Source: UBA6019 sp036570145
Lineage (GTDB): Bacteria; Chloroflexota; Dormibacteria; Dormibacterales; Dormibacteraceae
Length of the DNA: 7,750 bases
Assembly: GCA_036570145.1 (NCBI GenBank)
Contig: DATCPJ010000131.1
Span: forward strand, 1-7,750
Reading direction: 5' to 3'
The notes under the pieces were generated by a model. The model ran no database searches. It saw only the letters and a list, made by a program, of their open reading frames with translations, and had not been told where the DNA came from. Shown in pieces: positions 1-5,757 of this stretch (within the stretch, counting starts at the first letter, position 1; every line of letters starts with the position of its first letter). Both the position numbers and the translations under genes were made by a program.

Positions 1-592
1 CCTCGACCTCGCCGCGCCGGAGCTGGCCGAGCGCTTCGGAGTCGAGCAGCCGCCGGTAGGCCTGGAGCTGGCGATCGAGCGGCACCCCGGCGGCGCGGAG
101 GCGCCGGCGGAGCTCGCCGACCAGGGCGGTGAACGGTCCCCACTCCGGCCCCAGCACCCGCTCCAGCCGCGCCCGCACGGTGGAGGCGATGAAGGGGCTC
201 TCACCCGCCGTCGAGATGGCGACGAGGAGTGGCTCCCTGCGGACCACCGCGGGGGCGATGAAGCGGCATTTGTCTGGCACGTCGACCACGTTGACGAGGA
301 TCCCGGCGGCCTCCGCCTCCTCCCAGCTGGCGCGGTTGACCTCGGGATCGCCGCTGGCGTCGACGACCAGGCGCGCGCCGGCCAGGTCGCCCTGCCGGTA
401 GGGCCGGCGCTCGATCTGCACCTGAGGGTGGGCGGCCGCCACTTCAGTGTCCGGCTCGAGCTCGGCCGAGATCAGGGTGATCCTCGCTTCGGCCAGCAGC
501 AGGTCGCGGACCTTGGCCGCGGCCAGGGTCCCGCCTCCGAGCACCACGCAGGGCTGTCCCCGGAGGTCGAGGAAGAGCGGGTAATAGCTCAT
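1..592 (-). CDS. Precorrin-2 dehydrogenase / sirohydrochlorin ferrochelatase (siroheme synthase N-domain type), 3' end cut by window edge
   Basis: The product would oxidise precorrin-2 to sirohydrochlorin with NAD+ and insert iron, making the siroheme needed by the sulfite reductase at the head of this operon. About 197 residues are visible. They open MSYYPLFLDLRG, followed by a Rossmann glycine motif VVLGGGTLAAAK (residues 16-27). Further on are VNVVDVPDKCRFIAPAVVRR (100-119) and the AISTAGESP stretch (125-133). Asp104 falls where CysG/Met8p-type enzymes carry their catalytic aspartate, and Ser127 lies in the loop where CysG has a conserved serine. The usual GGGxVAxRK loop is altered to GGGTLAAAK. 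The start ATG (592-590) overlaps the stop of the cysC-sat gene as ATGA, and no good Shine-Dalgarno precedes it, so coupled translation is likely. The frame runs off base 1, so I cannot say whether a uroporphyrinogen-III methyltransferase domain follows, as in full CysG. This is family-level recognition. SirC, CysG N-domain and Met8 are equivalent labels. Confidence 0.9.
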   Translation of the reverse strand, partial: MSYYPLFLDLRGQPCVVLGGGTLAAAKVRDLLLAEARITLISAELEPDTEVAAAHPQVQIERRPYRQGDLAGARLVVDASGDPEVNRASWEEAEAAGILVNVVDVPDKCRFIAPAVVRREPLLVAISTAGESPFIASTVRARLERVLGPEWGPFTALVGELRRRLRAAGVPLDRQLQAYRRLLDSEALGQLRRGEVE

Positions 593-2232
593 CGGCCCAC
601 CGTCTCGACGGCCGCCAGGACCCGCGCCACCTCCGGACGAGTGAACTCGGCCGGAAGATCGACTCCAGTCGCGAGCATCCCGCGGACGGCCGTCCCGCTC
701 AGCGTCAGGTGCTGCTCGGGGCCGTGGGGACAGGTTCGCGTCGAGGCCATGCTCAGGCAAGCCCTGCACCAGAAGGTGTGCTCGAAGCGGATGATCTCGA
801 TCCCCAGCTCCTCGGGCGTGTACTGGTCGAAGATGCGGTGCGCCGCATAGGTGTCGTAGTAGCTGCCGACCCCGGCGTGGTCGCGGCCGACGATGAAGTG
901 CGTGCAGCCGTAGTTGCGGCGGATGACCGCGTGGAAAACCGCCTCTTTCGGCCCCGCGTAGCGCATCCAGGCGGGATTGGTGGCGAGCAGCGTTCGGCCG
1001 GCCGGGAACCAGCCCTCGAGCAGAGCCTCGTAGCAGCGCATCCGGGTCGCGGCGGGGATGTCGTCCGACTTGGTCTCGCCGACCAGCGGGTGGAGGAGGA
1101 GCCCATCGATGCTCTCCAGCGCCACCTTCTGCAGGTATTCGTGGGCGCGGTGGACCGGGTTTCGGGTCTGGAAGCCGACCATCGTCCGCCAGCCTCGCTC
1201 GGCCTTGGCCCGGCGGACCTCGAGCGGGGTCAGGTCGTGCTCGGGGAAGCCGGTATCAGGCTTGGCGAGCGCCCGCACGGCGCCGGCGATCGCGAGGGTC
1301 CCTCGTTCGCGGAGCGTGCGGACGCCGGGATGATCGTGGTCGGCGGTGCCGTAGACCGAGGTCGCCTCCCGCTCGGGCGCCGTGTGGAAGGTCGACTCGA
1401 CTTCGATGATGGCGATCGGCCTCCCGGCATGCCAGAGCGCGACCCGGTCCTTGCCGGCGAGCCGGCGGCCGTCGGAGTCGTCCACGCCGAGGACGATCGG
1501 GATGGTGAATGGCTGGCCCCCGCTCAGCCTCCCGTTCTCGAGCACCCCGAGGTAGTCGTGCTCGGCCATGAAGCCGGCCAGGGGCGAGAGGGCGCCGGTG
1601 CCGAGCATGAGCGCGTCGGACGCCTCGCGAGGTCCGACCTCGAGGACCGGCAGCCCGCGTGCGTTCTCCTCCCCGCCGGTGAGCTGGCGCTCACGAACTC
1701 CTCGCCAGACGTGGCCGCGACGCTCCAGTGAGTCGAGGATGCGGCCCAGCGACTCTTCCACCGTCTCCCGCTCGCTGTCGACCGTGATCTCCGGCGCCGG
1801 CGGGGCTTCGTAAGGGTCGTTGACCCCGGTGAAGTTCTGGATCTCGCCTCGCAGCGCCTTGGCGTAGAGACCTTTGACGTCGCGCCGGGTCAGCTCCTCG
1901 ATCGAGCAGCGGACGTAGACCTCGAAGAAGCCTGGGGTCTGGCCGCGGACCTCGTCCCGAACCTCCTGGTAGGGGGAGATGGCGGCGGTGATCGCGACTC
2001 CGCCCGACCGCGCGACGAGCCGCGCCGCGTAGCCGATCCGCCGGATGTTGGTGTCCCGGTCCTCCTTGGAAAAGCCGAGGCCCTTCGAGAGGTTGGTTCG
2101 CACCTCGTCGCCGTCGAGCACCTCGACGTGCCGGCCGAGCGCCTCCAGCTCGACGCGCAGGCGCTCGGCGAGCGTTGACTTGCCCGCACCGGAAAGTCCT
2201 GTGAACCAGACGACAAAACCCCTGTTACTCAC
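589..2232 (-). CDS. Bifunctional APS kinase (N-terminal) - ATP sulfurylase (C-terminal) fusion, CysC-Sat
   Basis: This 547-residue cytoplasmic protein makes APS from sulfate and ATP (Sat part) and can phosphorylate APS to PAPS (CysC part). CysC occupies about residues 1-175. It has Walker A GLSGAGKST (12-20), DGD (40-42), ISPYQ with the phospho-acceptor-type Ser87, KGLYAKA (120-126) and NFTGVNDPYE (133-142). Sat occupies about 190-547. It has the nucleotide-binding QTRNPVHRAHE (355-365, HxxH = H361/H364), GRDHAGVG (449-456), a Cys/His cluster C489, C492, C501, H503 resembling the zinc site of some bacterial ATP sulfurylases, and LSGTAVR (511-517). All key motifs look intact in both halves. 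The start is GTG (2232-2230) with AGGAG eight bases upstream. It lies 23 bases after the permease stop, and its stop overlaps the next gene. The order kinase-first matches animal PAPS synthases; the familiar Aquifex-type bacterial fusion has Sat first. Function is confident; in vivo use of the kinase is inference. Confidence 0.95.
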   Translation of the reverse strand: MSNRGFVVWFTGLSGAGKSTLAERLRVELEALGRHVEVLDGDEVRTNLSKGLGFSKEDRDTNIRRIGYAARLVARSGGVAITAAISPYQEVRDEVRGQTPGFFEVYVRCSIEELTRRDVKGLYAKALRGEIQNFTGVNDPYEAPPAPEITVDSERETVEESLGRILDSLERRGHVWRGVRERQLTGGEENARGLPVLEVGPREASDALMLGTGALSPLAGFMAEHDYLGVLENGRLSGGQPFTIPIVLGVDDSDGRRLAGKDRVALWHAGRPIAIIEVESTFHTAPEREATSVYGTADHDHPGVRTLRERGTLAIAGAVRALAKPDTGFPEHDLTPLEVRRAKAERGWRTMVGFQTRNPVHRAHEYLQKVALESIDGLLLHPLVGETKSDDIPAATRMRCYEALLEGWFPAGRTLLATNPAWMRYAGPKEAVFHAVIRRNYGCTHFIVGRDHAGVGSYYDTYAAHRIFDQYTPEELGIEIIRFEHTFWCRACLSMASTRTCPHGPEQHLTLSGTAVRGMLATGVDLPAEFTRPEVARVLAAVETVGR

Positions 2233-2255
2233 TCAAATCTCTCCTGCTGTGGGTC

Positions 2256-3107
2256 TCAATCACCGGCGAGGCCCCAGGCCAGGCGGATGCGGCGATCGGC
2301 GAATCCGAATAGGGAATCGAAGACGATGCCGACCGCGAAGATGACGATCATCAGGGCGAGCAGCTGCTCGGCGTCGGAGAAGTCACGGGCGAACTGCAGC
2401 CGCTGGCCGAGTGAGGGCTGGTGGGCGACGATGACGATCAGCTCGCCGGCCATCAGGCTCCGCCAGGCGAACGCCCAGCCCTGCTTGAGGCCGGAGACGA
2501 ACGCCGGCAGCGCGGCGGGCAGGATCACGTGGCGGTAGAGGCTGAAGCCGGCGGCGCCCATGACCCGGCCGACCCGGACGAAGAGAGGCTGGACGTTGTC
2601 GACCCCGCTCAAGAGCCCATTGGCAACCGCGGGAGCCGCACCGAGCACGACGACCGAGATGATCGAGGCCTCGCTCTGCTGGAACAGGAGGATGGCGAGC
2701 GGGAACCAGGCGATCGACGGCATCGACTGGAGGCCGGTGATCGCGGAGCCGATCGCCTTCCGAAAGATCGCCACCCGGGCGACCAGGAGGCCGACAACGC
2801 TGCCCAGCACGATGGCGAGCAGGTAGCCTTCGACAGCGCGCCGGAGGGTTATCAGCACGCCCAGGTAGAAGTCGGGCTGGCGCAGGTCTTCGGCGAGCCG
2901 CACCAGCACCGGCAGGGGGCCGGGGAGGACGTAGTCGGGCTTCCACCCGCTCCAGACCACCAGCTGCCAGATCCCGAGGACGATCCCGATCGCCGCCAGC
3001 TTCGGCCAGGTCGCGCCCCAGCCGCGGCCGGCCAGCTGGCGATCGAGCCGCGCCGGTGGCTGCTCAGCCTCGAGCTGCCGCATCTCCGTGACGGGATCAG
3101 CGGCCAT
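2256..3107 (-). CDS. ABC transporter permease, SsuC/TauC family
   Basis: This is a 283-residue inner-membrane permease of a sulfonate/nitrate/taurine-type importer. A cytoplasmic N-terminus of about 35 residues is followed by a first membrane helix near 36-54 and further hydrophobic segments near 90-112, 133-165, 205-226 and 248-270. The loop that contacts the ATPase is clear: RVMGAAGFSLYRHVILPAAL (181-200), the EAA-type G...ILP signature. The length is normal for the family. The start ATG (3107-3105) has GAGG six bases upstream and lies inside the end of the ATPase gene, an 11-base overlap. An in-frame ATG at 3083-3081 is a less likely alternative. It is the third part of the binding protein-ATPase-permease set. 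The substrate cannot be read from sequence: a sulfur oxyanion (sulfate) or an alkanesulfonate is inferred from the surrounding sulfate-reduction genes, and no sulfonate monooxygenase accompanies it. Confidence 0.93.
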   Translation of the reverse strand: MAADPVTEMRQLEAEQPPARLDRQLAGRGWGATWPKLAAIGIVLGIWQLVVWSGWKPDYVLPGPLPVLVRLAEDLRQPDFYLGVLITLRRAVEGYLLAIVLGSVVGLLVARVAIFRKAIGSAITGLQSMPSIAWFPLAILLFQQSEASIISVVVLGAAPAVANGLLSGVDNVQPLFVRVGRVMGAAGFSLYRHVILPAALPAFVSGLKQGWAFAWRSLMAGELIVIVAHQPSLGQRLQFARDFSDAEQLLALMIVIFAVGIVFDSLFGFADRRIRLAWGLAGD

Positions 3108-3861
3108 CGTGCACCTCGCGGCGGAGCCGCTCCGAGATCCGGCCCGAGAGCACCGCGACGTCGGGGGAGTCGAGCGAGCGCGGCCTTGGCAGGTCGACCT
3201 CGAACTCGCCCGCGATACGGCCCGGGCGGCTCGTGAAGACGAGGACCCGGTCGCCCAGGCGGACCGCTTCGCGGGCGTTGTGGGTGACGAAGACGACGGT
3301 CAGGCCTGCCTCGCTCCAGATCCGCTCCAGCTCCTGGTGGAGGTGGTCGCGGGTGATCGCGTCAAGCGCCCCGAAGGGCTCGTCCATGAGCAGGACGTCG
3401 GCGTCCTGGGCAAGTGCCCGTGCGAGTGCGACCCGCTGCTTCATGCCTCCCGAGAGCTCGTGCGGCCGGCGGCCCTCGAAGCCGTCGAGGTGGACCCGGC
3501 GGAGCAGGTCGTGTGCCTGGCGGCGTCGCTCGGCACGCCCGACACCGCGCAGCTCGAGAGCCAGCTCGACGTTTCCGGCGGCGGTCAGCCAGGGGAGCAG
3601 GGCCGCCTCCTGGAACATCAGCCCAACCCGGCCGTGGACGTGGGACCGCCCGCCGGTCGCCTCGTCCAGCCCGGCCAGGATGCTGAGCAGCGTGCTCTTG
3701 CCCGAACCCGAGGCGCCGACCAGGCAGACGAACTCGCCCCGCCGGACCTCGAGGTCGACGCCCTGGAGCGCGAGCGTCGAACCGCGCCCGGCCGGGAAGG
3801 CCTTGCTCAGGCCTTCGATGCTCACCGAGTGGTGCGACAGCTCGAGGACGTTGTTGCTCAA
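3097..3861 (-). CDS. ABC transporter ATP-binding protein, SsuB/TauB family
   Basis: This 254-residue ATPase energises the importer encoded on either side. It has Walker A GASGSGKST (49-57), the Q-loop FQEAALLPW (Gln84), signature LSGGMKQR (136-143), Walker B VLLMDEP (156-162), the D-loop GALD, and switch His194 in VFVTHNAREA. The frame stays open far upstream through the binding-protein gene, so the start must be chosen. I take TTG at 3861-3859, because it overlaps the upstream TGA as TTGA and so repeats the stop-start overlaps of this operon. It has no convincing Shine-Dalgarno and would depend on coupling. A GTG at 3825-3823, giving a protein 12 residues shorter, is the alternative and also lacks a good ribosome site. 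The family call is certain; the exact start is not. Confidence 0.9.
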   Translation of the reverse strand: MSNNVLELSHHSVSIEGLSKAFPAGRGSTLALQGVDLEVRRGEFVCLVGASGSGKSTLLSILAGLDEATGGRSHVHGRVGLMFQEAALLPWLTAAGNVELALELRGVGRAERRRQAHDLLRRVHLDGFEGRRPHELSGGMKQRVALARALAQDADVLLMDEPFGALDAITRDHLHQELERIWSEAGLTVVFVTHNAREAVRLGDRVLVFTSRPGRIAGEFEVDLPRPRSLDSPDVAVLSGRISERLRREVHDGR

Positions 3862-4913
3862 AGGCCGGTGACCGGCGGATTCCCGTGCTCGCTCAACACC
3901 TCGTTGAGCAGGGCCAAGTCGTAGATCCCCTTGAGCGGGATGGAGCTCGTTGCCAGGCCCAGCTTCTGCTGGTGGTCGGCCGAGGCCTTGAGCGTTGTCG
4001 CGAGGGGGTCGAGGCTGAAAGCCAGGTGAGGCCAGGCGGCGCTCACGACGCTCGCCGCGAGCGCTTTGCCGGTGACCTGCGCGATGGCGGCGTTGACCGT
4101 CGCCTGGGACTCGGCCGGGTTGGAGTTGAGGTAGGCGTTGGCTGTGTACAGCCCCTCGAGCAGCTTGTGGATGGTGGTCGGATGAGCCTTCAGGAACTCG
4201 GTCCGGACGACCAGGTTGGTGCTTATGAACTTGCCGCCCGGCCAGAGGTCTCGCTCGTCGACGAGGATCTTGGCGCCGCCCTCGACGATCAATCGGCTTG
4301 CCCACGGCTCGGGCAGCCAGGCGCCGTCGACCTGGCCCTGCTTGAAGGCGTTGAGGGTGGTCGCGTTGTCCTGGGGCAGGATGTGCACGTCGCCGCCGCC
4401 GGCGGCGTCGGTGTTGAAGCCCTGGTTCTTCAGGTACCAGCGCAGCGCGATGTCCTGGGTCCCCCCGAGCTGGGGGTCCGCCAGCTTCTTTCCGCGCAGG
4501 TCGGCGGGCGAGCCGATGCTCGGCCTGACGACCAGGAGCGCGCCACCGGAGGTGCCGCCGGCGATGATCCGGATCGCCTCGCCGTGAGATTGGACGTAGG
4601 CGTTGACCGCCGGGTTGGGGCCCAGGAAGCCCGCGTCGAGGGCGCCGGAGAGAAGCGCTGTGACCTCCTCCGGGCCGGCGTTGTAGGTGTGGTCCTCGAG
4701 GGTGACGTTGGATCCCAGCGCGCTCGCCAGGAAACCCTTCTGGACGCCCACCAGGGCGGTCGCATGGGTCAGGTTCGGGAAGTAGCCGAAGCGGAGGGTG
4801 ACGGGGCCCGAGTCGGAGGCGGCGGGAGCGGGGGAGGCCGTCCCACCGCACGCCATCAGAGCCCCCGCTGCCAGGATGCCGATCAGCCCTGAAGTCATCG
4901 AGGGCGCCTTCAT
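3858..4913 (-). CDS. Substrate-binding lipoprotein of SsuA/TauA/NrtA-type ABC importer
   Basis: This 351-residue extracytoplasmic solute-binding protein would capture the sulfur compound and deliver it to the permease. The N-terminus is a lipoprotein signal: a short start, hydrophobic LIGILAAGALMAC and a lipobox cysteine at residue 22, then a Gly/Ala/Pro/Ser-rich linker. The mature part begins VTLRFGYFPNLTHATALVG, with later LLSGALDAGFLGPNPAVNAY, LRGKKLADPQLGGTQDIALR and VDGAWLPEPWASRL, the typical layout of the NMT1/SsuA-like fold. The start ATG (4913-4911) overlaps the stop of the small upstream ORF as ATGA and has a strong purine-rich ribosome site at 4935-4923. Membrane anchoring by lipid suits a Gram-positive or monoderm-like envelope but does not prove it. 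The ligand is unknown. The operon context favours sulfate or a sulfonate, and specificity within this family is not readable from motifs alone. Confidence 0.92.
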   Translation of the reverse strand: MKAPSMTSGLIGILAAGALMACGGTASPAPAASDSGPVTLRFGYFPNLTHATALVGVQKGFLASALGSNVTLEDHTYNAGPEEVTALLSGALDAGFLGPNPAVNAYVQSHGEAIRIIAGGTSGGALLVVRPSIGSPADLRGKKLADPQLGGTQDIALRWYLKNQGFNTDAAGGGDVHILPQDNATTLNAFKQGQVDGAWLPEPWASRLIVEGGAKILVDERDLWPGGKFISTNLVVRTEFLKAHPTTIHKLLEGLYTANAYLNSNPAESQATVNAAIAQVTGKALAASVVSAAWPHLAFSLDPLATTLKASADHQQKLGLATSSIPLKGIYDLALLNEVLSEHGNPPVTGL

Positions 4914-5047
4914 CGGTCGGTTCCTTCCTCCTCCTGCTGGGCCCGGGCGGGCCGGTAGCCGTGAAGGCCGTGGTCGGTGTTGAGGTCCTCGATCGCGCGG
5001 AGCAGGTGATGGAGCTCGCGCCGGAGGATCCAGAGGACATCCTTCAT
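4910..5047 (-). CDS. Small conserved-looking protein of unknown function (45 residues) between cysH and the transporter
   Basis: I do not recognise this protein. The evidence that it is translated comes from its setting. Its ATG (5047-5045) overlaps the cysH stop as ATGA, GGAGG sits seven bases upstream, and its own TGA (4912-4910) overlaps the ATG of the binding-protein gene, again as ATGA. The predicted sequence starts MKDVLWILRRELHHLLRAIE. Residues 2-23 form an amphipathic helix with Leu5, Leu8, Leu12, Leu15, Ile19 and Leu22 in strict 3-4-3-4-3 heptad spacing, suggesting self-association or docking on a partner. It has four histidines (13, 14, 26, 29) and no cysteine, so it is not a CysX-type ferredoxin. 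There is no signal peptide or membrane segment. The acidic tail QQEEEG (37-42) is encoded by the ribosome-binding purines of the next gene and may be there for that reason. A role as pathway accessory or coupling peptide is inference only. Confidence 0.72.
   Translation of the reverse strand: MKDVLWILRRELHHLLRAIEDLNTDHGLHGYRPARAQQEEEGTDR
4923..4935 (-). promoter_or_regulatory. Ribosome binding site of the substrate-binding lipoprotein gene
   Basis: The minus strand reads AGGAGGAGGAAGG, ending nine bases before the ATG at 4913. It lies inside the small ORF and encodes its Glu-rich tail. It supports the start chosen for the lipoprotein and suggests this gene may be translated at a higher rate than its neighbours, as is usual for binding proteins. 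Confidence 0.7.
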
Positions 5048-5757
5048 GCCTTGTCCTCCGGCTGCCAGTTGATGCCGCACTCCTTGACCGCGCCCGTCTC
5101 CCAGTACCAGCGGCCGGCCCTCTCGTCCTCGCCCGGCTGGGTAGCCCGGGTGCAGGGCGCGCAGCCGATCGAGGTGTAGCCCTGGGCATAGAGCGGGTGG
5201 ATGGGAAGGCGGTGGGCCCGGATGTGGTCCCAGACCTGGTCGTGGGTCCAACCGGCCAGTGGGGCGACCTTGACGATGCCGCCATGGAGCGGATCTGGTG
5301 CGACCACCGCCCTCGCCGCGCGCGTCTCGCTCTGTTCGCGGCGGACCCCCGTCAGCCAGGCATCGAAGCCGTCGAGGGCACGCACCAGGGGCCGCGACTT
5401 GCGCACGTCGCAGCAGGTTCGCCGGTTCTCGACGGACGCGTAAAAGAGGTTCTGGCCGTGCTCGCCCACCATCTCCGCCACCTCGCGGGGGTCGGGGGTC
5501 TGGACGTGGAGCCGGATGTTGAAGCGATCCCGGAAGGAGTCCATCACCGCGTGCGTCTCCTCCGGCAGGCGGCCCGTGTCGAGCGTGATCACCTCGGGCC
5601 GATCAACGATCCGGGAGGCAAGGTGGATGAGCACCGATGACTCCGCCTGAAAGCTGGCCACGATCGCCACCCGGCGGTGGTTGGCGTAGGTCCAGGCGAT
5701 GATCTCGGCCGCCGTCGCCGTGTCCAGGTCGGAGGGTGCGCCCGCGATCTGCCTCAT
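5044..5757 (-). CDS. cysH: Adenylylsulfate (APS) reductase, 4Fe-4S type, CysH
   Basis: The product reduces APS to sulfite and AMP using thioredoxin-type thiols. It has 237 residues. Visible motifs are the phosphate-loop-like SFQAESSVL (35-43), LDTGRLPEET (59-68), the first cluster pair RRTCCDVRK (C115, C116), GVRREQSETRA (137-147), the second pair GCAPCTR (C199, C202), and the C-terminal catalytic cysteine C227 in KECGIN. The CC plus CxxC set marks the iron-sulfur APS reductase group as opposed to PAPS reductases of the E. coli kind, which lack it. The end reads ECGIN, where ECGLH is usual, so the histidine after the catalytic cysteine is replaced. The start ATG (5757-5755) overlaps the sulfite-reductase stop as ATGA and is preceded by AGGAGGTGA. 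A longer frame up to 5820 lies inside the upstream gene and is rejected. Some enzymes of this group also accept PAPS, which matters because a CysC domain is encoded downstream. Confidence 0.95.
   Translation of the reverse strand: MRQIAGAPSDLDTATAAEIIAWTYANHRRVAIVASFQAESSVLIHLASRIVDRPEVITLDTGRLPEETHAVMDSFRDRFNIRLHVQTPDPREVAEMVGEHGQNLFYASVENRRTCCDVRKSRPLVRALDGFDAWLTGVRREQSETRAARAVVAPDPLHGGIVKVAPLAGWTHDQVWDHIRAHRLPIHPLYAQGYTSIGCAPCTRATQPGEDERAGRWYWETGAVKECGINWQPEDKA

Noticed and set aside
709..1731. 340-codon plus-strand frame opposite cysC-sat, and similar plus frames at 2421-3236, 3088-3924 and 3885-4892
   Set aside because: All are antisense shadows of genes with clear catalytic motifs, showing low-complexity translations and no family resemblance.
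3097..5040. A 647-residue fusion containing the ABC ATPase
   Set aside because: The first roughly 390 residues are the out-of-frame shadow of the binding-protein gene; only the last 254 residues match the ATPase family.
4910..5047. Small ORF as a CysX-like ferredoxin partner of sulfite reductase
   Set aside because: The predicted protein has no cysteine and so cannot bind an iron-sulfur cluster in that manner.
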